The notes beneath the pieces are model-generated. The model had not been told where the DNA came from and searched no databases. It worked only from the letters and a program-made list of their open reading frames with translations. This document shows, piece by piece, positions 34,556 through 44,857 of a stretch of DNA of 64,000 bases. The DNA comes from Deinococcus depolymerans (lineage in GTDB: Bacteria > Deinococcota > Deinococci > Deinococcales > Deinococcaceae), in assembly GCF_039522025.1 (NCBI RefSeq), contig NZ_BAAADB010000003.1:1-64000 (forward strand). The letters run 5' to 3'. How positions within the stretch are numbered: position 1 is the first letter of the stretch; each line of letters starts with the position of its first letter. The position numbers and the translations under genes were made by a program.

Positions 34556-35557
34556 TTACGCGCTGCCGCGCACGATCAGGCGCGGTTCGAAACGGCGGGC
34601 GCGGGGCGGTCCCTTGTAGCCGTTCAGGCGCGAGAGCAGCAGCTGCGCGGCCTCGTAACCCATGCTCTCGACCGGCTGGTGCAGGGTGGTCAGGCCCCGC
34701 TCGGCCGCCCAGGGCTGGTCGTCGAAACCGATGACCCGTACGTCCTGACCGATGCGCAGGCCGCGCAGACGCACCTCGTCGAGCAGCGCCCCGGCGAGCA
34801 TGTCGGCCGACGCGAACACCGTGCAGGGCAGCCCGGCGGCCTGCGCGTCGTCCAGCAGGGTCGCGGCGGTGTTGCGGGCGGCCAGCGAGTCGAAACTGGA
34901 GGTGTACTCGGCGCGGACGCTGCGCCCGGCCGCCTGCACCTCGCTCATGAAGCCGCTGCGGCGATCCTCGAACACGCGGGTGGTGAACAGCTGATCGAGT
35001 TCCGTCTCGACCCACACGGCGTACAGCTGTCCCGGGAGTTTCGCGGCGTACTCGCCGGCCAGGCGGCCCCCGGCAACGTTGTCCATGAACGAGGAATCCA
35101 CGTTGTCGGCGTACGCGTCGACGAGGACGGTCGGTTGCTGCGTGCGCAGGCGGCGTTCGTGGAACATCTGCGTGAGGTTATAGGTGGCCATGACCAGCCC
35201 GTCCGCCTGGTACGCCAGGGTGTGGGACCCCAGGTAACGTTCCAGGCGGGAGCGGTCCAGCAGCGGGAAGATCGCCACGTCGTACCGCGCTTCCTGAAAG
35301 GCGCTTTCCAGGCCGTCGAGGAGCCGCACGTAGAACTCCGTGGTGAGGACCGGCAGCAGGACGCTGATGGTGTAGCTCTTGCCGCCGGCAATGCGCCGGG
35401 CGTGCGGGTTGGGCGTGTACTCGAGGTCCGCGATGGCCTTGAGGACGCTCTCGCGCGTGGCTCCCTTGACGGCGACGTGGTTGTTCAGCACCCGTGAAAC
35501 GGTGCCGACGCCAACCCCGGCCTGCCGGGCAACATCCTGAATGGTGGGTTTCCGCAT
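34556..35557 (-). CDS. LacI-family transcriptional repressor
   Basis: A 333-aa repressor. The helix-turn-helix MRKPTIQDVARQAGVGVGTV is followed by SRVLNNHVAVK and the hinge LEYTPNPHARRIAGGKSY. A sugar-binding periplasmic-like domain follows, with GFDDQPWAAERGLTTLHQPV near the end. A palindrome, TGGAAAGGGTTCCA, lies 28 nt before the start, so autoregulation is likely. The same motif is inside the amylase gene, which suggests a starch or maltodextrin regulon. Confidence 0.92.
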   Translation of the reverse strand: MRKPTIQDVARQAGVGVGTVSRVLNNHVAVKGATRESVLKAIADLEYTPNPHARRIAGGKSYTISVLLPVLTTEFYVRLLDGLESAFQEARYDVAIFPLLDRSRLERYLGSHTLAYQADGLVMATYNLTQMFHERRLRTQQPTVLVDAYADNVDSSFMDNVAGGRLAGEYAAKLPGQLYAVWVETELDQLFTTRVFEDRRSGFMSEVQAAGRSVRAEYTSSFDSLAARNTAATLLDDAQAAGLPCTVFASADMLAGALLDEVRLRGLRIGQDVRVIGFDDQPWAAERGLTTLHQPVESMGYEAAQLLLSRLNGYKGPPRARRFEPRLIVRGSA

Positions 35558-35584
35558 GGTCTTGGCCTCACCATACTCCCTTTA

Positions 35585-35598
35585 TGGAAAGGGTTCCA
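35585..35598. promoter_or_regulatory. LacI-type operator upstream of lacI
   Basis: TGGAAAGGGTTCCA has inverted arms TGGAA/TTCCA and matches the motif at 28609-28622 in 13 of 14 bases. It lies between the divergent lacI and PCuAC genes. Confidence 0.6.
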
Positions 35599-35725
35599 CA
35601 GGGGGACGGGCGGCGCGGCCGGCCCGGCCGGGGACAATGCGGCCCCCGGGCGCGGCCTAGACTGCCGCTGAAGACCGCCGGCCCGGCCCCGTGTCACGGC
35701 CACGCCGGCCGCCGAAAGGAGTGTC

Positions 35726-36367
35726 ATGACCCCACCCGTTCCTCCACGCTGCCCGCGCACCCCCCCTGCGGTGCCGCTGGCCCTGCTGGCCCTGCTCACC
35801 CTGAACGCCTGCGGGCCCGGCGCGGCCTCCGAAACGGCCGCCGGCACGCCGGCCAGCACGCAGACGGCCACACCGGCGGCCCCCACCACCCACGACATGG
35901 GCGCGATGGCCCACAGCGACGCAGGGCACGGTGACCTGACCCACGGCGCGACCCACGGGAAGCCGGTCGCCGCAGACGCAGCCCCGCAGACCGCCGCGCC
36001 GCTGCCCATCACCGTCAGCGGCGGGCGCGTGGTCGCCGTGCCGCCCGGCGTGCGGGACACCAGCGTGTTCGCCACGCTGACGAACACCGGGCCCGACGAC
36101 ATTCAGCTGAGCGGCGTGAGCAGTCCCGCCGCGACCGGCGGAACGCTGATGGTCACCCGCACCGACGCGGCCGGCCTGACCGGCATGAGCGCCGTGGACA
36201 CCCTGACCGTCCCCGCCGGCGGCACCCTGACCCTCAGCGACACGGGCGACCACCTGATGCTCAGCGGCCTGAAAGCGCCCCTGCAGGAAGGCGAACGCCT
36301 GAGCCTCACCCTGACCGACACGCAGGGCCGCGCCCTGACCCTGGACCTCCCGGTCCTGAAACCCTGA
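35726..36367 (+). CDS. PCuAC-type copper chaperone lipoprotein
   Basis: A 213-aa lipoprotein (ALLALLTLNAC). A His/Met-rich linker (HDMGAMAHSDAGHGDLTHGA) probably binds copper. The PCuAC domain (about 95-213) keeps the terminal HLM motif in GDHLMLSGLK. It would deliver Cu(I) to the CuA site of cytochrome oxidase. It heads an operon with SCO and CtaG and is preceded by AAAGGAG and a TAGACT -10 box at 35656. Confidence 0.85.
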   Translation: MTPPVPPRCPRTPPAVPLALLALLTLNACGPGAASETAAGTPASTQTATPAAPTTHDMGAMAHSDAGHGDLTHGATHGKPVAADAAPQTAAPLPITVSGGRVVAVPPGVRDTSVFATLTNTGPDDIQLSGVSSPAATGGTLMVTRTDAAGLTGMSAVDTLTVPAGGTLTLSDTGDHLMLSGLKAPLQEGERLSLTLTDTQGRALTLDLPVLKP

Positions 36368-36387
36368 CACCCGCCCCGGAGACCCCC

Positions 36388-37077
36388 GTGACCGAAACGC
36401 CCCCCCACCCGCCGCTCGCGCCCCCCGGACCGCCCGCCCGCCCCTGGTACGTGTCGGCGCTGCTGGCAACCGCCGCCGTGACCCTGCTGCTGCTGGCCGT
36501 GTGGGGTTACGCCCGCCTGAAGAGCCCGTACCCGTTCTTCGGAACGGCGTACCCGGCCGGAACGCGGGCCGCCGGGTTCAGCGGGACCGTGCAGGCCGGG
36601 GAGCGCGAGCAGCCCTTCACGTTCACGCCGGACAGCGGACAGGCCGGCGGGCCGGTCACGGCGCTGTTCTTCGGGTTCACGAACTGCCCGAACATCTGCC
36701 CGCTGACCCTCTCGTACCTCAACCGCGTGCGTGACGCCCTGCCACCCGCACAGCGCGAGCGGCTGCGGGTCGTGCTCGTCAGCGTGGACCCCGCGCGGGA
36801 CACGCCCGCCCGCCTGAACGGGTACGTGTCGTTCTTCGGGAAGGCGGGCGTGGGCGTGCGCGTGCCGGAACCGGCGCTGTCCACCCTGGCCGCCGCGTAC
36901 GGCGTGGCGTACCAGAAGGCCGACGTGAAAGGCCCGCAGTCGTACCAGATCAACCACACCACCGCCACGTACCTGATCGACGCGCGCGGGCAGCTGCGGG
37001 TCCTGTGGGACTACACCCAGCTGCCGCAACTCGAACGCGTGAAGGCCGACGTGCAGTACGTCCTGGAGACCCCATGA
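36388..37077 (+). CDS. SCO1/SenC-family cytochrome oxidase assembly protein
   Basis: A 229-aa membrane-anchored thioredoxin-fold protein. One N-terminal membrane helix is followed by FFGFTNCPNICPLTLSYLNR with the CxxxC copper ligands. The distal His lies in SYQINHTTATYLID. It acts with the PCuAC protein in CuA assembly. Start GTG 36388; it overlaps ctaG by 4 nt. Confidence 0.92.
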   Translation: MTETPPHPPLAPPGPPARPWYVSALLATAAVTLLLLAVWGYARLKSPYPFFGTAYPAGTRAAGFSGTVQAGEREQPFTFTPDSGQAGGPVTALFFGFTNCPNICPLTLSYLNRVRDALPPAQRERLRVVLVSVDPARDTPARLNGYVSFFGKAGVGVRVPEPALSTLAAAYGVAYQKADVKGPQSYQINHTTATYLIDARGQLRVLWDYTQLPQLERVKADVQYVLETP

Positions 37078-37925
37078 GCGCCCCCACCCCCGTCAACCTG
37101 AACCCCACCCTGGCCGACCTGCTGGTCCCCACGCCCGACCCGGCCTTCCTGATTCCCACGCTGCTGGCCGCCGCCGCGTACACCTGGGGGTTCCTGCGCG
37201 CCCGGCGCGGCGCGGCGGCCGGGGCGTGGCCGGCGTGGCGGGCCGCGCTGTTCGCGCTGGGCACCGCACTGCTGCTGATCACCACCCAGAGCCGCGCCGC
37301 CACCCTGACGCAGAGCAGCATGGCGCTGTACATGGGCCGCCTGATGATCCTGGCGGAACTCGTGCCGCCGCTGCTGGTGCTGGGCCTGCCGCGCCTGAAC
37401 CTGAACCCGCGCCGCGCCCTGGGCCGCGCCCTGGGCGTCCTGCTGGACCCCTGGGTGGCGCTGGCCGTCTGGACAGCCGTGATCGTGTTCTGGAACGTCC
37501 CCGCCGGATTCAACGCCAGCGTCGTGTCGAACACCGCCGGGGCGCTGCTGCCCGCCCTGTACCTGCTGAGCAGCCTGATGGTCTGGAGTGTCATCCTGCG
37601 CCCGCTGCCCAGCGTGCAGCCCGCCGACATCGGCTCACGCGGCTGGTTCGGGCTGATCAGCGCGCTGCCCATGATGGCCGTCGCCAGCGTCTGGCTGTAC
37701 TCCCCCCAGGTGCTGTACACCCCGTACGTGAGCGCCCTGTGCCTGTGGAACTACACGCCGCTGCAGAACCAGCAGCTGAGCGGCTGGATCATGATGCTCG
37801 CCGGACTGCCGGCCCTGGCCCTGGCGTTCATCCAGCTGTTCGCGTGGCTGATCAGACTCTCCGAGGGGCAGGGCATGCCGCCCCAGCCTCCCACCCGGCC
37901 GCCCGCGCCGCCCACCCGACCCTGA
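37074..37925 (+). CDS. ctaG: CtaG-type cytochrome c oxidase assembly factor
   Basis: A 283-aa polytopic protein of the caa3_CtaG family: about seven membrane segments, with LTQSSMALYMGRLMILAELV, PPLLVLGLPRLNL, and LSSLMVWSVILRPLP. It is needed for oxidase copper-centre assembly in Bacillus-type systems. It ends in a Pro-rich tail. Last gene of the copper-assembly operon. Confidence 0.88.
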   Translation: MSAPTPVNLNPTLADLLVPTPDPAFLIPTLLAAAAYTWGFLRARRGAAAGAWPAWRAALFALGTALLLITTQSRAATLTQSSMALYMGRLMILAELVPPLLVLGLPRLNLNPRRALGRALGVLLDPWVALAVWTAVIVFWNVPAGFNASVVSNTAGALLPALYLLSSLMVWSVILRPLPSVQPADIGSRGWFGLISALPMMAVASVWLYSPQVLYTPYVSALCLWNYTPLQNQQLSGWIMMLAGLPALALAFIQLFAWLIRLSEGQGMPPQPPTRPPAPPTRP

Positions 37926-37960
37926 ATCCCCTCCACCCCGCCTCTGTGGCTGCCCTGCGC

Positions 37961-37966
37961 TAGCCT
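37961..37966 (+). promoter_or_regulatory. -10 box of the FAD oxidoreductase, leaderless type
   Basis: TAGCCT lies 6 nt before the ATG at 37973. Confidence 0.45.
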
Positions 37967-37972
37967 GCACGC

Positions 37973-39235
37973 ATGCATGACGCAGTGGTGATCGGCAGTG
38001 GGCTGGCGGGACTCACGGCGGCGCGGGTTCTGGCGCGCGCCGGGCAGCGGGTGCGGGTGCTGGAGGCCGCGCCGTTCGTGGGGGGCCGCGTGCACTCGCG
38101 CGCCGTGAACGGCTTCACGCTGGACGCCGGGTATCAGGTGCTGTTCCCGGCGTACCCGGCGGTGCGGCGGCAGCTGGACCTGGGCGCGCTGGACCTCGTG
38201 CCCGTGCCGTCCTCGGCGGTGGTGTGCCGGGGTGAGCAGCGCGACACGCTGGGCAGTCCCCTGAGCGACCCGGCAGCGCTGCCCTCGACCCTGCTGAGCG
38301 GCGTGCTGAGCGTGCCCGACAAGGCGCGCGTGGCGGCCCTGGCCCTGAAGCTGCGCGTCCCGGCGCCGCACACGCTGCTGCGCGGCGAGGACCAGTCCAC
38401 CGAGGCGTTCCTGCGCGAATTCGGCTTCAGCGAGGGCGCGCTGGACCGTTTCTTCCGGCCGTTCTTCGGGGGGATCTTCCTGCGGCGCGAGCTGGACACC
38501 AGCGCCCGGCTGTTCCGCTACTACTTCCGGATGCTGATGGACGGCGGCGCGGCCCTGCCCCGCGCGGGCATGGGCGAGGTGGCGGCGCAACTGGCGGGCG
38601 GGCTGGACGTGGTGACCGGCGTGCGCGCCACGCACCTGAACGCCCACGCGGCGCACGTGACCGTGACCACCAGCGCCGGGGAACTGGACGCGCGGCAGGT
38701 GATCGTCGCGACCGACCCGGACAGCGCCGCCGCCCTGACCGGCCAGCCCACCGGGCGCGGCAGCCTGGGCAGCACGTACCTGCACTACGCCGCGCCGCAC
38801 GGCCTGGACCGCGAGACGCGGCTGCTGCTGAACGCCGGGGCGGGCTTCATCAACAACGCGCACTGGCTGTCGAACGTGATCCCGCAGCGTGCCCCGCAGG
38901 GCCAGTCGCTGCTGACCGTGACCGTCCTGGGCCTCCCGGACCTCGACGACGACGCGCTGGACGCCCGCGTGCGCGGCGAACTGGAACGCTGGTACGGCCC
39001 GCAGACCGCCGCGCTGCGGACCCTGCTGGTCGAACGCATCCGGCACGCGCAGTACCCGCAGCCCGCCGGGTACGCCGCCACCCTTGCCGGTCACGCCACG
39101 CCCCTGCCCGGCGTGATCCTGGCGGGCGAGGCGACCTCCATGAGCGGCATTCAGGGCGCCATGGAAAGCGGCGAGAAGGCCGCCGCGATCCTCCTGAACG
39201 ACCCGGCCGGCATGAGCCGCCCCAGGGGCGCATGA
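37973..39235 (+). CDS. FAD-dependent amine oxidase/phytoene desaturase-like protein
   Basis: A 420-aa flavoprotein. The dinucleotide fold [20 protein letters not shown] is followed by [13 protein letters not shown]; the C-terminal FAD motif is [23 protein letters not shown]. It resembles protoporphyrinogen-oxidase and carotenoid-desaturase relatives. Deinococcus makes carotenoids, but nothing nearby proves the substrate. It overlaps the VOC gene by 4 nt. Confidence 0.85.
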   Translation: MHDAVVIGSGLAGLTAARVLARAGQRVRVLEAAPFVGGRVHSRAVNGFTLDAGYQVLFPAYPAVRRQLDLGALDLVPVPSSAVVCRGEQRDTLGSPLSDPAALPSTLLSGVLSVPDKARVAALALKLRVPAPHTLLRGEDQSTEAFLREFGFSEGALDRFFRPFFGGIFLRRELDTSARLFRYYFRMLMDGGAALPRAGMGEVAAQLAGGLDVVTGVRATHLNAHAAHVTVTTSAGELDARQVIVATDPDSAAALTGQPTGRGSLGSTYLHYAAPHGLDRETRLLLNAGAGFINNAHWLSNVIPQRAPQGQSLLTVTVLGLPDLDDDALDARVRGELERWYGPQTAALRTLLVERIRHAQYPQPAGYAATLAGHATPLPGVILAGEATSMSGIQGAMESGEKAAAILLNDPAGMSRPRGA

Positions 39236-39867
39236 CCGCCCACCCCGCCCCGGCCCGACCGGGTGCGCGACTGGATCATCTGGTCGTCGCCGCCCGCACC
39301 CTGGGGGAGGGCCGCGCGTGGCTGGAAGGCCGCCTGCACTGCCCGCTGGAACCGGGCGGGGAGCACGAGCTGTTCGGCACGCACAACGCCCTGCTGTCCC
39401 TGGGCCCCGACGCCTACCTGGAAGTGATCGCCGTGAACCCGCAGGCCCCCGCCCCGGCCCGCCCCCGCTGGTTCGGCCTGGACACCCCCGCCATGCAGCG
39501 GCGGCTGTCGCACGGCCCGGCCCTGATCCACTGGGTGGCGGGCGTGCCGCACCTGCCGGCCGGTCCCGACGTGCTGGCCCTGTCACGCGGCGCGAACCGC
39601 TGGACCCTGACCGTCCCCGCCGACGGCCACCTGCCCGGCGGCGGCCCGCACCCGTCCCTGATCTGCTGGGAGACCCCGCCGCCCCCCACCCGCCTGCCCG
39701 ACCGGGGCGTGCGCCTGGGCACCCTGCACCTGGGCACGCCCGACCCCGACGCGCTGCGCGCCGCGCTGGACACCCTGAACTTCACGGGCGAGGTCGAGGT
39801 TCAAAGGGGCCCGCAGCCCGAACTGCGCGCGGTCCTGACCACCCCCGGCGGCCCGGTCGAGCTGTGA
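39232..39867 (+). CDS. VOC-family glyoxalase-like protein
   Basis: A 211-aa protein with paired beta-alpha-beta repeats. It opens [20 protein letters not shown], followed by [20 protein letters not shown] and a second module near [20 protein letters not shown]. This is the pattern of glyoxalase_3-type VOC proteins. Reaction unknown. Coupled on both sides by 4-nt overlaps (ATGA, GTGA). Confidence 0.8.
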   Translation: MTAHPAPARPGARLDHLVVAARTLGEGRAWLEGRLHCPLEPGGEHELFGTHNALLSLGPDAYLEVIAVNPQAPAPARPRWFGLDTPAMQRRLSHGPALIHWVAGVPHLPAGPDVLALSRGANRWTLTVPADGHLPGGGPHPSLICWETPPPPTRLPDRGVRLGTLHLGTPDPDALRAALDTLNFTGEVEVQRGPQPELRAVLTTPGGPVEL

Positions 39868-40385
39868 GCTCTCAAGGGCCGCTGCCGCCCCCGGACGCCA
39901 CCCACTACACCCGCCCGGATGGCGTGCCACCGCGCCTTAGCGTGGGCGGGGTCATCCTGCGCCCCCTCAAGCTGGATACCGCCACACTGGCAGGTACGCC
40001 GGGCGGCTGGCAGGTCGCGGTCGTCGTGGAACCCGGCCCCTACCCGCAACTGCCCAAGGGTGGCCTGGAAGCCGGCGAAACCCACCGGGACGCCCTGCAC
40101 CGCGAACTGCGCGAGGAGGCCGGTCTGGAGGGCGTGCAGATCCTCCGCGAACTGGCGACCCTGGAACGCCTGAACTACGCCCGCACGAAGTGGCAGGTCA
40201 CCCGCTACTACCTGGGCACCACCACACAGCAGGAGGCTCTGCCCCCGCTGGAGCCGGGCTACAGGCTGGAATGGCACCCCCTGTCGGGCCGCAGCGGGCA
40301 GGTGCCGGACCTGTTCTGGCCCGAGCAGACGCGGTTACTGCGGCAGGTGGCCCGCCAGCTTCAACGGAACGGCACGCCGTTCTGA
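39864..40385 (+). CDS. NUDIX hydrolase
   Basis: A 173-aa protein with Nudix box [20 protein letters not shown] followed by AGL. Start GTG overlapping the VOC stop. It is not close to the tandem pair at 15.2-16.3 kb. Its last 25 bp overlap the 3' end of the convergent rhomboid gene. Substrate unknown. Confidence 0.85.
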   Translation: MSSQGPLPPPDATHYTRPDGVPPRLSVGGVILRPLKLDTATLAGTPGGWQVAVVVEPGPYPQLPKGGLEAGETHRDALHRELREEAGLEGVQILRELATLERLNYARTKWQVTRYYLGTTTQQEALPPLEPGYRLEWHPLSGRSGQVPDLFWPEQTRLLRQVARQLQRNGTPF

Positions 40386-40996
40386 CCTGCCCCCCTGCGG
40401 GGCCGCCGCCCGTGCAGCAGCGCCGCCGCCAGCAGGCCCGCCAGGAACCCGAACAGGTGCGCCTCCCACGACACGTACGGGTTGCCGGGCAGCACGCCCC
40501 ACAGGATGCCCCCGTACAGCGCGAACGCCGCGACCGCCACGCCGATGGCGACCGGCGTGCGCTCCCACCAGCCCACGCCCAGCAGGTACGCCAGGAACCC
40601 GAACACCAGTTCGCTGGCCCCCAGGTGGACGCTGCCGCCCCTCCCGAACAGCCACACCAGCGCGCCCCCCACCAGCACGATGATCAGCGTGGCCGCCACG
40701 AAGCGCCCCACGCCGCGCACGGCTCCCATGAACGCCAGCGCGGCCAGCGGCACCGTGTTCGCCATCAGGTGCCCGAAGCCCGCGTGCAGGAACGGTGCGC
40801 TCAGGATGTTCCAGAACGCTCCCGTGTCACGCGGGAGGATGCCGTAACGGTCCAGCGACCCGCCGAACAGCAGCTGATCGGCCACCTCCTGCCCCCAGAT
40901 GCCCGCCACGAGCGCCGCCGTCAGGGCCGCTGCCGGGCCGGGCTGACCCACGCGGGAGCGAGGGCGCGCGGGGCGGAACCGGTCGGGTCGGGTCAT
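40361..40996 (-). CDS. Rhomboid-family intramembrane serine protease
   Basis: A 211-aa protease with about six membrane segments. Family marks are [14 protein letters not shown] (71-84), the catalytic Ser in [10 protein letters not shown] (Ser128) and the catalytic His in [12 protein letters not shown] (His180). The motif is GASE rather than the common GxSG. It is predicted to cleave membrane proteins within the bilayer. Start ATG 40996. Confidence 0.88.
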   Translation of the reverse strand: MTRPDRFRPARPRSRVGQPGPAAALTAALVAGIWGQEVADQLLFGGSLDRYGILPRDTGAFWNILSAPFLHAGFGHLMANTVPLAALAFMGAVRGVGRFVAATLIIVLVGGALVWLFGRGGSVHLGASELVFGFLAYLLGVGWWERTPVAIGVAVAAFALYGGILWGVLPGNPYVSWEAHLFGFLAGLLAAALLHGRRPRRGAGQNGVPFR

Positions 40997-41068
40997 GCGT
41001 CCAGTGTGCCGCATGCGGGCCGGGCGTGGCGTCCACCGGAGGGTGCAGGGACGCGCGGGCGGGTGCGC

Positions 41069-41074
41069 TACGCT
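41069..41074 (+). promoter_or_regulatory. -10 box of the aldo/keto reductase, leaderless type
   Basis: TACGCT lies 6 nt before the ATG at 41081. Confidence 0.5.
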
Positions 41075-41080
41075 GCCCGT

Positions 41081-42073
41081 ATGAACAACCCGGAAGCAGG
41101 CGCCCACGCGGCAGGCACCCAGGCGGCAGGCAGCAGCACCCCCGCACACAGGACCCTCGGGCACAGCGGACTGAGCGTCTCGGCGGTCGGACTGGGCTGC
41201 AACAACTTCGGCGGTCGCCTCGACCAGGCCGCCACCACCGCCGTCGTGCGCCGCGCGCTCGATGCGGGCATCACGCTGTTCGACACGGCCGACATCTACG
41301 GCAACCGGGGCGGCAGCGAGGAGATGCTGGGCCGCGCCCTCGGCCCGGAACGCCGGAACATCATCCTGGCCAGCAAGTTCGGCCTGGACATGGGTGACGG
41401 CCAGCAGGGCGCACGCCCTGAGTACATCCGCCGGGCGCTGGAGGCCAGCCTGCGCCGCCTCGGCACGGACTACCTGGACCTGTACCAGCTGCACACCCCG
41501 GACCCGCACACGCCCATCGAGGACACCCTGGGCACCCTGAACGACCTCGTGCAGCAGGGCCTCGTGCGGGCCATCGGCGTGAGCAACATGCCCGCTGCCG
41601 ACGTGCGCGCCGCCGACGCCCTGGCCCGCCGGCACGGCTGGGCGCGCTTCACGTCCTGCCAGGACGAGCACAGCCTGCTGGTCCGAGACATCGAAACCGA
41701 CCTGATCCCCGCCGCCCGCGACCTGAACCTGGGCCTGCTGCCGTACTTCCCGCTCGCCAGCGGTCTCCTGACCGGCAAGTACCACGCCGGGCAACCCCTC
41801 CCGGACGGCGCGCGCATCACGGGCAGCCAGGGCGCTCAGGACCGCTACCTGACCCCGCGCAACTGGACGGTCGTCGAGAACCTGCGGACCTTCGCGCAGG
41901 CCCAGGGGCACACGCTGCTGGAACTGGCGTTCAGCTGGCTGCTGTCCTTCCCCGAAACCAGCAGCGTCATCGCCGGAGCGACGAGGCCCGAACAGATCGA
42001 CGCGAACGTCGCCGCCAGCTGGACCCTGACCGCCGACGAACGGGCCGAGGTGGACCGCATCACGCGCGGCTAG
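41081..42073 (+). CDS. Aldo/keto reductase
   Basis: A 330-aa NADPH-dependent oxidoreductase of the AKR fold. It has [13 protein letters not shown], the catalytic Asp/Tyr motif [40 protein letters not shown] and VRAIGVSNM. The cofactor region [19 protein letters not shown] is near the end. Physiological substrate unknown. Confidence 0.92.
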   Translation: MNNPEAGAHAAGTQAAGSSTPAHRTLGHSGLSVSAVGLGCNNFGGRLDQAATTAVVRRALDAGITLFDTADIYGNRGGSEEMLGRALGPERRNIILASKFGLDMGDGQQGARPEYIRRALEASLRRLGTDYLDLYQLHTPDPHTPIEDTLGTLNDLVQQGLVRAIGVSNMPAADVRAADALARRHGWARFTSCQDEHSLLVRDIETDLIPAARDLNLGLLPYFPLASGLLTGKYHAGQPLPDGARITGSQGAQDRYLTPRNWTVVENLRTFAQAQGHTLLELAFSWLLSFPETSSVIAGATRPEQIDANVAASWTLTADERAEVDRITRG

Positions 42074-42095
42074 GCCGCAGGGAGTGGGGGAGAGC

Positions 42096-42235
42096 TGATA
42101 CGGACTGCCGTTTGTTTCGTTAACAGATCGGAACACCACCGATCTGTCAACTCCACGTCCGGAACCCGTTTCTCTCCTGCTCGCTCCGCTCGGATTGAAT
42201 GGCCTTTGCAGCCCATTCAATCGGAGTCCGTATGA
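42096..42235. repeat. Dispersed TGA-element, full copy 9
   Basis: 140 bp from tgatacggactgccg to cggagtccgtatga, with TGA at both edges. It lies 23 bp past the aldo/keto reductase stop, so it is not on a stop codon. Inner stems: ACAGATCGG/CCGATCTGT and GATTGAATGG/CCATTCAATC. Confidence 0.85.
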
Positions 42236-42261
42236 GCCCACGTCGACTGAACGTCAGCAGA

Positions 42262-42288
42262 AAAGCCGGGGCAGGACGCTCCGGCTTT
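42262..42288 (-). terminator. Terminator of asd
   Basis: AAAGCCGG (42262-42269) pairs with CCGGCTTT (42281-42288). On the minus strand it is followed by a TTTTCT-like run. Confidence 0.75.
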
Positions 42289-42337
42289 CCTGGGACTGGG
42301 TCGAGTCGGGGAGCAATCCCCCGGCCCCACTGCTCCC

Positions 42338-43357
<1,020 letters not shown>

Positions 43358-43374
43358 GCTCGTCTCCTTCCCAT

Positions 43375-43426
43375 AAAAAAACCGCCCGGCGTGTCTCGCG
43401 GGGCGGTTGCCATCAGGACACCGCCC
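43375..43426 (-). promoter_or_regulatory. Transcription attenuator of asd
   Basis: Minus-strand order: segment A (43426-43420, GGGCGGT), segment B (43407-43401, ACCGCCC), segment C (43387-43381, GGGCGGT). Segments A and C are identical, so B can pair with either. B:C, extended to AACCGCCC/GGGCGGTT and followed by seven T (43381-43375), is a rho-independent terminator before asd. A:B is the antiterminator. A begins directly after the leader peptide's stop codon, where a terminating ribosome would cover it. Confidence 0.8.
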
Positions 43427-43456
43427 TCACGGGGTAATGGTGGTCATGACGGTCAT
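43427..43456 (-). CDS. Leader peptide of asd, rich in Thr and Met
   Basis: ATG ACC GTC ATG ACC ACC encodes the start of the nine-residue peptide MTVMTTITP, ending with TGA. It has four Thr, two Met and one Ile, all products of the pathway fed by asd. The -10 box lies 7 nt before its ATG, so it is probably translated from a leaderless transcript. Confidence 0.75.
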   Translation of the reverse strand: MTVMTTITP

Positions 43457-43463
43457 GCCCCCC

Positions 43464-43492
43464 AGCGTAGGCGCTGCCCCTCCGGGGGTCAA
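43464..43492 (-). promoter_or_regulatory. Promoter of the asd leader
   Basis: -35 TTGACC (43492-43487), exactly 17 nt, -10 TACGCT (43469-43464), then 7 nt to the leader ATG. Confidence 0.8.
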
Positions 43493-43525
43493 GGCTGCCT
43501 GCCTAGCGTGAAGAGAAGGTGGGAG

Positions 43526-43688
43526 TCATACGGACTCCGATTGAATGGCTTGCAGAGACCGCTGGGTCCGAGCGGATGCGACTCGCAGAGCTGCCCCGCA
43601 GAGTGGGAGAGAAACGCCCCTCCGGGCGTGGAGCTGGCAACCCGGTGCCCTGCCGGGTTGCCAGCGAAACAGACGGCAGTCCGTATCA
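43526..43688. repeat. Dispersed TGA-element, full copy 10
   Basis: 163 bp from tcatacggactccgattg to ggcagtccgtatca, with TCA at both edges. The right TCA is the reverse complement of the TGA stop of the next gene. The stem GGCAACCCGG/CCGGGTTGCC is perfect; the other stem is disrupted. Confidence 0.85.
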
Positions 43689-44210
43689 GAGGCGCACGGG
43701 AGCGTCGCCCACACCCTGGTGCATGCAGGGTCCGGCGGTGGGGACGGTCAGGGTGATGGTCGTCTGATAGGTGAACGAGTTCATGTCGAGCGCCTCGTCC
43801 CGCTGGACGGTCAGCGTGCCGAACGTCCGGGGTTCGAGGCTCTGGGTGGCGAGCCAGTCCGTCAGGTCGCGGACCTGCGGGCCGCTCAGCTTCAGGCAGG
43901 TGCGTCCGGCGCGTCCCAGGAACTCCTGCATTAGCTTCAGTTGCGTCCCGCTGAGGGCGTGCCTGGGCACCATGATCTTCAGGTCGCGGATGGGCTGTTT
44001 CGGCGCGGCGCTCGTGGTGAACGCGAAGAGGAAGTCCGGTTCAGTCAGGCTCCGCAGGATGAAGCCGTCATGTCCGGTCTTCCAGATCACGGTGCCGGTC
44101 ACGGCCACCTGCGCCAGCGTGGTCGGCGCGGCACCACTCGGGGCGGGAACGGTCTGCGCCTGGGTGGCGGGCAGGGTCAGCAGGGCAGCCAGAAGCAGAT
44201 GGCGGAGCAT
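43686..44210 (-). CDS. Exported protein, unknown function
   Basis: A 174-aa protein with a signal peptide (MLRHLLLAALLTLPATQAQ). No family recognised. The body has two Cys (TCLKLSGP and GPCMHQG) that could form a disulphide, and ends in a beta-rich segment (YQTTITLTVPTAG). Its stop codon is the edge of a TGA-element. Confidence 0.6.
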   Translation of the reverse strand: MLRHLLLAALLTLPATQAQTVPAPSGAAPTTLAQVAVTGTVIWKTGHDGFILRSLTEPDFLFAFTTSAAPKQPIRDLKIMVPRHALSGTQLKLMQEFLGRAGRTCLKLSGPQVRDLTDWLATQSLEPRTFGTLTVQRDEALDMNSFTYQTTITLTVPTAGPCMHQGVGDAPVRL

Positions 44211-44255
44211 GCCTCACGGTACGCGGCAGGACGGGCAGGAGTTGCCGCAGGTGCG

Positions 44256-44555
44256 TTACTTGCGCCGCCGCAGGAAGCTCAGCCACCCGGCACGTTCGGG
44301 TTGCCGGGCCGGGGCGAAGTCCTCCATCCTGATTTCCGCTTCCGGGTGGGGCGCGGCCTCCCAGCCGTACTCGGTGGCGATCAGGCCACCGAACCGCCCG
44401 GCGGCGTACAGCGCGTGCGTGCGCTCCTGCTCCTCGGTGACGGCGCGTGGATCGGCCAGCGCCTGCAGCATCGCCTGGAGGCTCTCGTCGTCGCACTGCC
44501 ACGCGCCCTGCGCGAACACCGCTTCCTTACCGTAAACGCGAATCCTGGCCGACAT
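44256..44555 (-). CDS. Small protein, unknown function
   Basis: A 99-aa soluble protein starting MSARIRVYGKEAVFAQGAWQ, with a basic C-terminus (LSFLRRRK). No family recognised. GAGGAG lies about 4 nt before the ATG at 44555, supporting translation. It probably belongs with the next gene downstream (43686) on the same strand. Confidence 0.6.
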   Translation of the reverse strand: MSARIRVYGKEAVFAQGAWQCDDESLQAMLQALADPRAVTEEQERTHALYAAGRFGGLIATEYGWEAAPHPEAEIRMEDFAPARQPERAGWLSFLRRRK

Positions 44556-44706
44556 GCACTCCTCGCAGCTTGATGGGGTTTCCCCGCTTTTCGGTTGTCT
44601 TGACCGGCCCAGCATAGCGCACGCCGCGCCGGACCGGAGCGGCAACCCGGCGCGACCCGGCCCGGGCGTTCCCGCCGGTGGCCGCCGACCTGGACGGGAA
44701 ACCCGG

Positions 44707-44857
44707 TGATGCGTTCCGGCTGTCTCGTTCACGGCCCGCGACAGGGGGATTGATGGCCCGCCAGGGCGCTTCTCGCCTCCTGCGCGGGGCCACTCTGCGG
44801 GTCGTCTCCGCTCGGATCCAGCGGGTTTGGCAACCCATTCCAGCGGAGTCCGTCTCA
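44707..44857. repeat. Diverged TGA-element, copy 11
   Basis: 151 bp from tgatgcgttccggctg to cagcggagtccgtctca. It is diverged, with the stem GGGTTTGGCAACCC-like. Its last TCA is shared with the first TCA of copy 12, so the two are in direct tandem. Confidence 0.7.

Noticed and set aside
35558..35725. Confident promoter for the copper operon
   Set aside because: A TAGACT box is present at 35656 but no acceptable -35 box lies 16-18 nt upstream, so I mention it only under the gene.
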